Below, in pieces: positions 8,402-16,188 of a stretch of 64,000 nucleotides of DNA. The first letter of the stretch is position 1. Each line of letters opens with the position of its first letter. Source of the stretch: Roseivivax marinus (GTDB taxonomy: Bacteria; Pseudomonadota; Alphaproteobacteria; Rhodobacterales; Rhodobacteraceae). Under the pieces are notes generated by a model. The model did no database searches. It was not told the origin of the DNA and worked only from the letters and a program-made list of their open reading frames with translations. A program made the position numbers and the translations under genes. The stretch is from NCBI RefSeq assembly GCF_900109705.1, contig NZ_FOAI01000011.1, positions 1 through 64,000 on the forward strand. Direction: 5' to 3'.

Positions 8402-9148
8402 TCAGGGTTCGACCTGCCCGCGCGAGATCGCAAGCGCCACCGCCTGGCTGCGGGTACGCGCCCGCATCTTGCGCGAGGCCGAATGGATCAGCGACCAGAC
8501 CTCGAACTCGGTGATCCTCATGGTCTCGGCGATCATGTATTCCGGCAGGCCCCGGTAGACGAAGGACAGCACGTCCCTTTCGCGCGCGACGAGGCTCTGC
8601 CAGCCGGTGCCCCAGGCCCACCCCTCGTGCAGATCGTCTCCGGGCGGCAGAAGCGCGACCGCCATCATGGCGGATATGGTCGCGAATGCGCGGGCACTGC
8701 CGGGGCCGAACAGGCAATCCGGGTCGTGCTCGAATGCCACGGCCACGCATTTGCCCGATCCACCGTCTGCCCAGGTATTGGAGATCATGTAGTTATATTC
8801 GTATGCCAATACCGCATTCGACATATGGCCCGTTTTTGAGCTCTTGCCCAACGTGCGTCCCAATTGCCGGAAGTCGAAACGCTGCTCGGGCACGCAGGAC
8901 AGAACACCGTCGAGAAGCGGGTCGGCAGTACCGAAGGCGTCGGCCTCGTATTCCTCGAGCCAGCGCGGATCCATCGAACTCCGGACCCAGGCGATCTCTT
9001 TGGTATCGCATTGGAAAGCCCCGGCGTTCACCGCGTTGGCACCGATCTTGCGCGCCACACGATTGATCGCCCACCATCTCTGTTCGGATGTGGCCGCCTG
9101 AGAAAGCACATCCGCGGTATCAATTATCAAATTCGTCAATCGCGACAT
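8402..9148 (-). CDS. LuxR-family transcriptional regulator
   Basis: The 248-residue protein has an N-terminal region (about 20-165) with the spacing of an autoinducer-binding domain, including W.INRVARKIGA and Y.Y.ISNTWADGG, and a C-terminal LuxR-type helix-turn-helix (about 185-246: LVARERDVLSFVYRGLPEYM, then the recognition helix). The HTH departs somewhat from the GerE consensus. No luxI-type synthase is present in the window, so this looks like a LuxR solo. GGAGG precedes the ATG. It lies 178 bp upstream of, and reads into, the RTX gene, which suggests local control of that secreted protein. The ligand is unknown. Confidence 0.85.
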   Translation of the reverse strand: MSRLTNLIIDTADVLSQAATSEQRWWAINRVARKIGANAVNAGAFQCDTKEIAWVRSSMDPRWLEEYEADAFGTADPLLDGVLSCVPEQRFDFRQLGRTLGKSSKTGHMSNAVLAYEYNYMISNTWADGGSGKCVAVAFEHDPDCLFGPGSARAFATISAMMAVALLPPGDDLHEGWAWGTGWQSLVARERDVLSFVYRGLPEYMIAETMRITEFEVWSLIHSASRKMRARTRSQAVALAISRGQVEP

Positions 9149-9207
9149 GACACAGGGCCTCCACCGCGCCGCAAATCAGTCGATTACCGGGAAAATGTCC
9201 ATGATTA

Positions 9208-9237
9208 TTTTCAACGAATTCATACGCGAATTGAAAA
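9208..9237. promoter_or_regulatory. inverted repeat upstream of the luxR gene
   Basis: TTTTCAA (9208-9214) and TTGAAAA (9231-9237) are perfect 7-bp arms in an AT-rich patch 60-90 bp before the LuxR-family start. A candidate operator, possibly for autoregulation. Confidence 0.35.
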
Positions 9238-9394
9238 GTGCGCGCATGCGGTTTTCAGGATAAATCCGAATTGCCTCGCGATGCCCCGGCGGTCGATGAC
9301 GAACGCGTCACGACACCGCGATACGTCTACGCCAGGACAATACGCGCCCGGCCCTGGTCGAGGGCGCCGGGATGGTCGTCAATGCAGGGGGAGA

Positions 9395-9471
9395 TGGTAG
9401 CGGAGGAGGGACTTGAACCCCCGACACAAGGATTATGATTCCTCTGCTCTAACCAACTGAGCTACTCCGCC
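9395..9471 (-). tRNA. tRNA-Met (CAU), elongator type
   Basis: This is a 77-nt tRNA ending in CCA. The acceptor stem GGCGGAG pairs with CTCCGCT. The D-arm is AGCTCAGTTGGTTAGAGC and the anticodon loop ATCATAA gives CAU. The loop and D-arm match elongator tRNA-Met rather than initiator; an Ile2 (lysidine) tRNA cannot be fully excluded from sequence alone. Confidence 0.92.
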
Positions 9472-9548
9472 AAGAGCGAGGCGCTGACTATGGCAGGCTG
9501 CCCGGACCGTCAAGCGGAAAAATCCCGGGCCGCCAGCCTTCCGGCGCG

Positions 9549-10856
9549 TCACTTCACGATGGCCTCGTCCTTGACGAACATGTTGGCCCAGGCCCTGTCC
9601 ACCAGCTCGGGTGTCATCTTGTAGGGCAGCCCTTCGAAGTCACAGACGGCGATCATCTGGTCGATCAGAAAGACCGGCTGGTAGTTGGCGTAGACGTTGT
9701 CGATCTGCGGATACTTGGACTTCAGCAGGTGGACCAGGCTCTTCTCGCAGAGCTGCATCTTCTTCTTGCGCGCGACGAGCGCGAAGATCTTGAGGAAGTT
9801 CTCCTGGTCGGGACCGTCGATCTTGATCTTGAAGAAGATCCGGCGCAGCGCCGCCTGGTCGAAGATCTCGTTCGGGTGAAAGTTCGTTGAGAAGATCACC
9901 AGCGTGTCGAAGGGCACCTCGAACTTCTCGCCCGATTGCAGGGCGAGGATGTCCTTGGATTCCTCCAGCGGCACGATCCAGCGGTTCACCAGCTTCTGCG
10001 GCGGCTCGGCCTGGCGGCCAAGGTCGTCGACGATGAAGATGCCGCCGGTGGACTTGAGCTGCAGCGGCGCCTGGTAGGTCCGTGCGGTCGGGTTGTAGAC
10101 AAGGTCGAGCATGTCCAGCGACAGCTCGCCCCCGGTGATGACCGTCGGGCGCTGGCAGAGGACATAGCGCGTATCGTAGGTGATCCGGCGACGCAGCTGG
10201 GTGCGGTCCTCTTCCTGCCCCTCGGCGGCAGAGTGCACGATGGGGTCGTACATGGTGATGACCTGACCGGCGTATTCCAGCGCGCGGGGGACGTAGATCT
10301 TGTCGCCCATGGCGTCGCGGATGCCGTTCGAGATCGAGGATTTACCGTTGCCCGGCGGGCCGTACATCAGGATCGACCGGCCCGAGCCCACGGCAGGGCC
10401 GAGATTGCGCAGGAGCGTCGGCGGCAGGATCAGGTGACCCATTGCCTCGGTCAGCTGGTCGCGCGTGATCTGCAGATTCCGGATCGACTGGCGGGCCACC
10501 TGCTCGCGGTAGACCGGCAGTGGCACCGGCATTGCGCCATAATATTCCGATTGCGCCAGCGCGTCGGCGGCGCGCGCGCGCCCCGAGTCGGTCAGCTGGT
10601 AGCCCATCTCGCCCCCGGCCTGCGACGCGCTCATGGTGCCCATGGCCTCGAGCAGCAGCTGAGAACGGGCCAGGTCCACCAGTTCCTGCGTGATCGGCAC
10701 CGGCAGGCAGACGGCCTCCGACAGCTCGCGCACCGTGTTGACGTTCTTGCGGAACAGCGTCTTGAGAACGATGTCGCGCATCAGCACCGTGGACAGCTGC
10801 ATCTCCTCCAGCCGTTTCGGCGGCGGCGGGCTGGTCACGTTGGTCTGCATGTTCAT
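9549..10856 (-). CDS. AAA-family ATPase with N-terminal winged-helix-like region
   Basis: The 435-residue protein has an N-terminal region (about 15-95) that looks like a winged helix (STVLMRDIVLKTLFRKNVNT, then ELSEAVCLP...LTDSGRARA). A single AAA module follows, with Walker A GPPGNGKSS near 178, Walker B-like GGIFIVDDLG, sensor-like VIFSTNFHP and the arginine pair ALRRIFFKI. The ATG at 10856 is preceded by AAGGAC about 8 nt away; the longer open frame to 10994 lacks support. It stands alone between tRNA-Met and choX, so context gives no substrate. A role as a remodelling or motor ATPase is all that can be inferred. Confidence 0.85.
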   Translation of the reverse strand: MNMQTNVTSPPPPKRLEEMQLSTVLMRDIVLKTLFRKNVNTVRELSEAVCLPVPITQELVDLARSQLLLEAMGTMSASQAGGEMGYQLTDSGRARAADALAQSEYYGAMPVPLPVYREQVARQSIRNLQITRDQLTEAMGHLILPPTLLRNLGPAVGSGRSILMYGPPGNGKSSISNGIRDAMGDKIYVPRALEYAGQVITMYDPIVHSAAEGQEEDRTQLRRRITYDTRYVLCQRPTVITGGELSLDMLDLVYNPTARTYQAPLQLKSTGGIFIVDDLGRQAEPPQKLVNRWIVPLEESKDILALQSGEKFEVPFDTLVIFSTNFHPNEIFDQAALRRIFFKIKIDGPDQENFLKIFALVARKKKMQLCEKSLVHLLKSKYPQIDNVYANYQPVFLIDQMIAVCDFEGLPYKMTPELVDRAWANMFVKDEAIVK

Positions 10857-11049
10857 GCGCGGTGTCCTTCTGCGGGTCTGCTCATCGCGCACAGAGAAGC
10901 GCGGCAATGTGGCAGGCTCGCGGCCCGATCGCGAAATTTCATCGCCCATGAGGGGCCCGGCCGAGCCGGTCCCGGCCGGAAAAACCGCTACCATCCGATT
11001 GAAAACGCTCTACTTCCCTCACGTGACACAAAGGCGTCCGGCGACTTGG

Positions 11050-11065
11050 TTGATTCATCAGTCAA
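11050..11065. promoter_or_regulatory. palindrome upstream of choX, BetI-operator-like
   Basis: TTGATTCATCAGTCAA is an inverted repeat with TTGA/TCAA outer arms, 52-68 bp before the choX start. It recalls the (A)TTGA...TCAA(T) half-sites of BetI, the choline-responsive TetR-family repressor. The assignment rests on arm sequence and gene context only. Confidence 0.35.
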
Positions 11066-11117
11066 TTTCGCCATCATGCGCCCATCGCTTCGAAAGTCAC
11101 CAACACGGGAGACCGAC

Positions 11118-12044
11118 ATGAAGACCACGCTCACCGCCTCCGCGGCGCTTCTCGCCCTGACCGCGCCCGCATTCGCGCAGGACGCCTGCGAACAGGTGAC
11201 CTTTGCCGACGTCGGCTGGACCGACATCACGGCGACCACCGCCGCCACGACCACCGTGCTCGAGGCCCTCGGCTACGAGACCGAGGTCAAAGTGCTGTCG
11301 GTGCCGGTCACGTACACCTCGATGGCCGATGGCGACATCGACGTCTTCCTCGGCAACTGGATGCCGACGATGGAGAACGACATCGCCCCCTACCGCGAGG
11401 ACGGCAGCGTGGTGTCGGTGCGCACCAACCTCGAGGGCGCGAAGTACACGCTCGCGACCAACGCCGCCGGCGCGGAGCTTGGCATAACCTCGTTCGATGC
11501 CATCGCCGAGCACGCCGATGCGCTCGACGAGACGATCTACGGCATCGAGCCGGGCAATGACGGCAACCGCCTGATCCTGTCGATGATCGAGGATGAGGCG
11601 TTCGGCCTTGGCGAGTTCGACATCCGCGAAAGCTCCGAACAGGGGATGCTGGCGCAGGTCGGCCGCGCTTCCGAGCGCGACGAGCCGATCGTGTTCCTCG
11701 GGTGGGAGCCCCATCCGATGAACGCCAACTACGACCTCACCTATCTCGAGGGCGGCGACGACTACTTCGGCCCGAACCTCGGCGGCGCGACGGTGCACAC
11801 GAACACCCGCGCGGACTTCGCCGAGGATTGCCCGAACGTGCAGGCGCTGCTCGAGAACCTGTCGTTCACGCTCGAGATGGAAAACGAGATCATGGGCGCG
11901 ATCCTGAACGACGGCACCGACCCCGAGGAAGCCGCGGCGGCGTGGCTGTCCGAGAACACCGACATGGTCGAGGGCTGGCTCGACGGCGTGACCACCCGTG
12001 ACGGCGGCGACGCGGTCGAAGCGGTCATGGGCGCGCTTCAATAA
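11118..12044 (+). CDS. choX: choline ABC transporter substrate-binding protein
   Basis: The 308-residue periplasmic protein has a clear Sec signal peptide (ALLALTAPAFA cleaved before QDACEQ). It then shows the OpuAC/ChoX fold motifs with the aromatic residues that cage the quaternary amine: VGWTDITAT, FLGNWMPTMEND, KYTLAT and FLGWEPHPMN. It would deliver choline to a ChoVW importer for glycine betaine synthesis. No choV or choW follows, so the partner permease and ATPase must be elsewhere, or the gene is an orphan. GGGAG lies about 8 nt before the ATG. A BetI-like palindrome lies upstream and a GC hairpin downstream. Confidence 0.88.
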   Translation: MKTTLTASAALLALTAPAFAQDACEQVTFADVGWTDITATTAATTTVLEALGYETEVKVLSVPVTYTSMADGDIDVFLGNWMPTMENDIAPYREDGSVVSVRTNLEGAKYTLATNAAGAELGITSFDAIAEHADALDETIYGIEPGNDGNRLILSMIEDEAFGLGEFDIRESSEQGMLAQVGRASERDEPIVFLGWEPHPMNANYDLTYLEGGDDYFGPNLGGATVHTNTRADFAEDCPNVQALLENLSFTLEMENEIMGAILNDGTDPEEAAAAWLSENTDMVEGWLDGVTTRDGGDAVEAVMGALQ

Positions 12045-12054
12045 GCGGCAGACC

Positions 12055-12082
12055 CGGCCCGGCGCGTCCTTGCGCCGGGCCG
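12055..12082 (+). terminator. GC-rich hairpin after choX
   Basis: Perfect 11-bp arms CGGCCCGGCGC/GCGCCGGGCCG with a 6-base loop begin 11 bp after the choX stop. There is no T-tract, so termination is likely but not certain. Confidence 0.5.
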
Positions 12083-12184
12083 ACACGCGCGGGACGTTGC
12101 CCTAGGGTCACGTTCCGGCTTCCCGTCGTCGCAGTTCCGCGCCATGCTGACGGGGTTCATTACCCTCAGCACCGGATTTTTCAG

Positions 12185-12538
12185 ATGTTCTTTCTTTCCC
12201 GACGGGCACGGGCCGCCCTGCCCCTCACGCTTGCCCTTTCCGCGGCCGTTCCGGCCACCGCCCAACCACTCGATGTGCCGTTCTCCACCTACTGCCCGCC
12301 CAATTCGCAGGCAGCCTGTTTCGGCGCGGCGACGGTCATGGGGCTAGACCCCAACGGGGACGGCTTCCTTGCCGTCCGCACCGGGCCGGGCTCGCAATAC
12401 CCGATGATCGGCAAGGTCCATAATGGCGACCGCGTGGGCACATACGGCGCCCGAGGTCCGTGGTTCGCGATCAGCTTCGGGGCCGACGACCGGCTCGGCT
12501 GGGCGCACGGCAACTGGCTGGGCAATCACATCCCGTGA
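12185..12538 (+). CDS. secreted SH3-domain protein
   Basis: The 117-residue protein has an N-terminal signal peptide (LPLTLALSAAVPATAQ) and one bacterial SH3 domain from about residue 58: GFLAVRTGPGSQYPMIGKVH, then GDRVGTYGARGPWFAISF and LGWAHGNWL. It is exported and probably binds a cell-wall or protein ligand. Two cysteines near 37-45 may form a disulfide. The ribosome-binding site is weak. It is convergent with the methyltransferase gene. Confidence 0.82.
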   Translation: MFFLSRRARAALPLTLALSAAVPATAQPLDVPFSTYCPPNSQAACFGAATVMGLDPNGDGFLAVRTGPGSQYPMIGKVHNGDRVGTYGARGPWFAISFGADDRLGWAHGNWLGNHIP

Positions 12539-12560
12539 TGCCCACCGGGGTCTCAGCCGA

Positions 12561-13403
12561 TCAGGTCGCCGCCTCGGCGCTGTAAAGATGCACCCGCGCC
12601 GGCAGCCGGATGCCGTCAGGACCGATGTACCGGTCCCATTCCCCGCGCAGCGCGGCCATGATCGCGGCAAGGTCTTCAGCGGTGCCGCCGTACTCCCGCA
12701 TCACGCTCGGGATCGGCCCCAGATCGGGCAGCATCCGCTCCATCGCGTCCCAGCCGTCGGGATGATGAAGCTCGGTCTCCAGCGTCTCGACCCGCGCGCC
12801 GGACAGTCCGGACCGATTAAGGATGCCCAGCACCCGATCCGGGTTCCGAAACGCCATCGGCCCCGGCGCGTCCGGGTCCGAGGGAGCCACCGCCCCCAAC
12901 CGGGCCACCGCCGCCCGTCGCGGCGCGCCGAACCACGGATTGGCATCCGCCTCGGCCCAGGTCGCGAATATCATCCGGCCGCCCGGGACCAGTGACCGCG
13001 CGAGGTTGGAAAACGCGGCCACGGGATCGTCGAAGAACATGACTCCGAAGCGCGACAGCACCGTGTCGAAGCGCCCCTCGCCGAGATCGGCCACCTGCGC
13101 GTCGGCACGGAGATACTCGATCCCCTCGCCGCCCTGCGCCCGCGCGAGCTCCAGAAGCGGCTCAGAGAGGTCCAGTCCGAGGACCGCGCCATTTGGCCCC
13201 GCAGCCTCGGCCGCGGCGCGCGAGAGCGCGCCAGAGCCGCAGCCCACGTCGAGCACGCGCGCGCCCGGCCGCACAGCGGCCCGGTCGAGCAGCGCCGCGA
13301 GAATCGCCCGGTGCTGCAGCTCGAGATCCGCGTCGAGGCGCGCCCAGCGGCGGCCCATGTCGCCGCCCCAGGCCTCGGCCATGGCGGCGTTGGGTCCGGT
13401 CAT
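12561..13403 (-). CDS. SAM-dependent class I methyltransferase
   Basis: The 280-residue protein has the class I Rossmann methyltransferase motifs: VLDVGCGSGALSRAAAE (motif I), GLDLSEPLLELARAQ, YLRADAQVADLGEGRFDTVL and LARSLVPGGRMIFATWAE. The substrate cannot be told; the C-terminal half resembles small-molecule or quinone-type methyltransferases. The start at 13403 overlaps the yghU stop by 4 bp (ATGA), so the two are translationally coupled. A longer open frame running upstream is a shadow of yghU. Confidence 0.85.
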   Translation of the reverse strand: MTGPNAAMAEAWGGDMGRRWARLDADLELQHRAILAALLDRAAVRPGARVLDVGCGSGALSRAAAEAAGPNGAVLGLDLSEPLLELARAQGGEGIEYLRADAQVADLGEGRFDTVLSRFGVMFFDDPVAAFSNLARSLVPGGRMIFATWAEADANPWFGAPRRAAVARLGAVAPSDPDAPGPMAFRNPDRVLGILNRSGLSGARVETLETELHHPDGWDAMERMLPDLGPIPSVMREYGGTAEDLAAIMAALRGEWDRYIGPDGIRLPARVHLYSAEAAT

Positions 13404-14257
13404 GCGTCCCCGACCTTGTCCTGAGTCTTCGTGTCGAAGTCCGAAGCGTCGTGACGCTCGTGCAGCTGCATCTCGGGCTCGCCGAAGGTGCGGTTGACCA
13501 TGCGGCCGCGCTGGACCGCCGGGCGCGCGTCGATCTCCTTGGCCCAGCGTTGCACGTGCTCGTAGGTGTCGACCTGCAAGAACGTGCCAGCACCGTATTG
13601 CCGCCCGAGTGCAAGCTGCCCGTACCAGGCCCAGTTCGCCATGTCGGCGATGGTGTAATCCTCGCCGGTCAGGTAGCGCCGGTCCGCGAGCGTGCGGTTC
13701 AGCACGTCGAGCTGGCGCTTCACTTCCATGGTGAACCGGTTGATCGGGTATTCCATCGGCTCCGGCGCATAGGCGTAGAAGTGCCCGAAGCCGCCGCCGA
13801 GATAGGGCGCGCTGCCCATCTGCCAGAACAACCACGACAGCATCTCGGGCCGGTTCGCCGGCGCTCCGAGGAAGCTGTCGAACTTCTCGGCGAGGTGCAG
13901 CAGGATCGCGCCCGACTCGAAGATGCGCACCGGCTCGGGGCCCGAGCGGTCCATCAGCGCCGGGATCTTCGAGTTCGGATTGACCTCAACGAAGCCCGAG
14001 CCGAACTGATCGCCCTCCTGGATGCGGATGAGCCAGGCGTCGTATTCCGCGTCGGTCACGCCGGCGGCCAGCAGTTCCTCGAAGAGAACCGTCACTTTCA
14101 CGCCGTTCGGCGTCGCCAGCGAATAGAGCTGGAACGGATGCTCGCCCATCGGCAGATCGGTGTCGTGGGTCGGCCCGGCAATGGGACGGTTCAGCTTCGC
14201 CCAGGTTCCGCCGCTCTCGGCATCCCAGGTCCAGATTTCGGGGGGCGTGTAGGCCAT
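13400..14257 (-). CDS. yghU: glutathione S-transferase family disulfide-bond reductase YghU
   Basis: The 285-residue protein is a close match to the YghU/Nu-class glutathione transferase pattern: an extended N-terminus (PPEIWTWD...FAKLNRPIAG-type, here WAKLNRPIAGPTH), then QLYSLATPNGVKVTVLFEEL, SGFVEVNPNSKIPAL and the C-terminal helical domain with EDYTIADMANW. YghU has disulfide reductase activity with glutathione. AGGAG precedes the ATG. It is followed by, and overlaps, the methyltransferase gene. Confidence 0.93.
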   Translation of the reverse strand: MAYTPPEIWTWDAESGGTWAKLNRPIAGPTHDTDLPMGEHPFQLYSLATPNGVKVTVLFEELLAAGVTDAEYDAWLIRIQEGDQFGSGFVEVNPNSKIPALMDRSGPEPVRIFESGAILLHLAEKFDSFLGAPANRPEMLSWLFWQMGSAPYLGGGFGHFYAYAPEPMEYPINRFTMEVKRQLDVLNRTLADRRYLTGEDYTIADMANWAWYGQLALGRQYGAGTFLQVDTYEHVQRWAKEIDARPAVQRGRMVNRTFGEPEMQLHERHDASDFDTKTQDKVGDA

Positions 14258-14363
14258 CGAGGGGCTCCTGACGTTGTTTCGCCCGACACCCTAGCGCCGC
14301 CCGTCCCGGAGGCCAGTCCCGGCCCCCGCACCGCGCCTGTGCACGTAGCGCCGGCGCCGCGTG

Positions 14364-14406
14364 TTCTTGGTGGAAATATCCCGCGAGCGTAAGGGCAGAG
14401 CCCTCG
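14364..14406 (+). repeat. dispersed hairpin repeat, copy A
   Basis: The element reads TTCTTGG, then TGGAAATATCCCGCGAGCG, then an AGGGC-AGA-GCCCT hairpin ending in CG. Copies B (16081-16125) and C (53565-53608) share the same order of parts. This copy has the most changes in its left hairpin arm. It lies between the der stop and the yghU start. Confidence 0.8.
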
Positions 14407-14434
14407 ATTCCGCCGACGACACCTCGCGCCGCCC

Positions 14435-15895
14435 TCAGCCCTTGCGCTTGTCGAGGTGCTTCTGCAAGGCGCCCGCGTTCTTCTCGCGCTTGTTCCGGTA
14501 CGGGTTCTTCTGCGCCTGCCCGCGCATGACCAGCCGGATCGGGGTGCCCGGCATGTCGAAATCCGCGCGCAGCCCGTTCACGAGGTACCGCGTGTAGGCG
14601 TCCTGCATCTTGTCGGGCTGCGAGCACATGACCACGAAGTGCGGCGGACGTGTCTTGGCCTGGGTCATGTACCGCAGCTTGATCCGGCGGCCGTTGGGCG
14701 CCGGCGGCGGGTGCGCGGCGACCATGCCCTCGAGCCAGCGGTTGAGCTGCGCCGTCGGCACGCGCCGGTTCCAGACAGCATGCGCTTTCATCACCGCGGC
14801 GTGCAGCCGGTCCAGCCCGCGCCCGGTCTTGGCCGAGACCGTCACCAGCGGCGCACCGCGCAGCTGCGGCAGCAGCCGGTCGAAGGCCTCGCGCAGCGCC
14901 GCAAGCTTGGCGCCCTTGTCCTCCTCGAGGTCCCACTTGTTGACCGCGACCACCACCGCACGGCCCTCGCGCTCGGCGAGGTCGGCGATCCGCAGGTCCT
15001 GTTGCTCGAACGGGATCGCCGCGTCGAGCAGCACGATCACCACCTCGGCGAACTTCACCGCGCGCAGGCCGTCGGCCACCGAGAGCTTCTCCAGCTTTTC
15101 CTGAACCTTGGCCTTCTTCCGCATGCCGGCGGTGTCGAACACGCGCACCGGCGTGCCCTCCCAGTCGAACGGCACCGAGATCGCGTCGCGGGTGATGCCG
15201 GCCTCGGGGCCGGTCAGCAGCCGATCTTCGCCAAGAAGCCTGTTGATAAGGGTGGATTTGCCCGCGTTCGGGCGGCCCACGACGGCCACTTGCAGCGGCT
15301 TCTGCGCGGTGGGCACCGGTCCGGCCTCGTCTGCCTCCTCGGACACCGGCAGGCTCACGTCCGGCATCAACACCGGGTCGAGCTGCGCGCGTTCTGCGAA
15401 GGCCTCCGAGATCGGCAGGAGCGCGCTGTAGAGATCGGTCATGCCCTCGCCGTGCTCGGCCGACAGCGGCAGCGGCTCGCCCAGCCCCAGCCCCCAGGCC
15501 TCGGCGATCCCGGCCTCGGCGGCGCGGCCCTCGGCCTTGTTGGCGGCCAGAAGAACCTGCGCCGAGCTGCGGCGCAGAATATCGGCAAAGACCTCGTCGG
15601 TCGCGGTGATCCCCGTGCGCGCGTCCACCACGAAGAGACAGACGTCGGCCATCTCCACAGCGCGCTCGGTCAGCCGCCGCATCCGCCCGGGCAGCGAGTC
15701 GTCGTTGGCATCCTCGAGACCGGCGGTGTCGATCACGGTGAACTCGATGTCGCCGAGCCGCGCCTCGCCCTCGCGCAGGTCGCGGGTGACGCCGGGCTGG
15801 TCGTCGACCAGCGCCAGCCGTCGCCCGACGAGGCGATTGAACAGCGTGGACTTGCCCACGTTGGGCCGTCCGACGATGGCAAGGGTGAAGGACAT
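14435..15895 (-). CDS. der: ribosome biogenesis GTPase Der
   Basis: Der (EngA) is a GTPase with two tandem G domains needed for 50S subunit maturation. Both domains are complete in the 486-residue protein: [12 protein letters not shown] with DTAGLED and NKAEG in the first, and [12 protein letters not shown] with [10 protein letters not shown] and NKWDL in the second. A KH-like C-terminal domain follows ([19 protein letters not shown]). The first domain has NKAE where NKxD is usual, which is common in this protein. GGAG precedes the ATG. It ends the yfgM-like/bamB/der gene order. Confidence 0.97.
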   Translation of the reverse strand: MSFTLAIVGRPNVGKSTLFNRLVGRRLALVDDQPGVTRDLREGEARLGDIEFTVIDTAGLEDANDDSLPGRMRRLTERAVEMADVCLFVVDARTGITATDEVFADILRRSSAQVLLAANKAEGRAAEAGIAEAWGLGLGEPLPLSAEHGEGMTDLYSALLPISEAFAERAQLDPVLMPDVSLPVSEEADEAGPVPTAQKPLQVAVVGRPNAGKSTLINRLLGEDRLLTGPEAGITRDAISVPFDWEGTPVRVFDTAGMRKKAKVQEKLEKLSVADGLRAVKFAEVVIVLLDAAIPFEQQDLRIADLAEREGRAVVVAVNKWDLEEDKGAKLAALREAFDRLLPQLRGAPLVTVSAKTGRGLDRLHAAVMKAHAVWNRRVPTAQLNRWLEGMVAAHPPPAPNGRRIKLRYMTQAKTRPPHFVVMCSQPDKMQDAYTRYLVNGLRADFDMPGTPIRLVMRGQAQKNPYRNKREKNAGALQKHLDKRKG

Positions 15896-16080
15896 GGGCG
15901 CACACTCCGGGCCGCGACGTGAGATCGCCCCGTTAGACTATCTCGCGCGCCGTGAAAAGCCACGAGGCCGCGGCCGCGTCGCGCCCCCTGCCCCCATGTC
16001 CGGGCCAGGACACCCCGCACTCAAGACCGCAGTGCCCATGCTCGTCCGCATCAAGCCGCGCACGGCCGGCCCGCGCGCCA

Positions 16081-16125
16081 TCTTCTCGTTGGAAATACTC
16101 CGGGAGCGCGAGGGCAGAGCCCTCG
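16081..16125 (+). repeat. dispersed hairpin repeat, copy B
   Basis: TCTTCTCGTTGGAAATACTC is followed by CGGGAGCG and the perfect hairpin CGAGGGC-AGA-GCCCTCG (16109-16125). It lies between the bamB stop and the der start, inside the same operon, and is otherwise surrounded by non-coding DNA (15896-16188). Confidence 0.85.
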
Positions 16126-16188
16126 CTTCTCCTCCTGCCAGCCCGCACCTGATCGCCTGCCGTCTCCCCGTCACAGACCCCGGCCGCC

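Noticed and set aside
5876-9394. Possible integrated prophage or genomic island with tRNA attachment site
   Set aside because: No integrase, no repeat of a tRNA end and no phage gene were found; only the tRNA flanks hint at it.
9936-11117. Long N-terminal extension of choX
   Set aside because: The open frame runs antisense through the AAA gene; the signal peptide and ribosome-binding site place the start at 11118.
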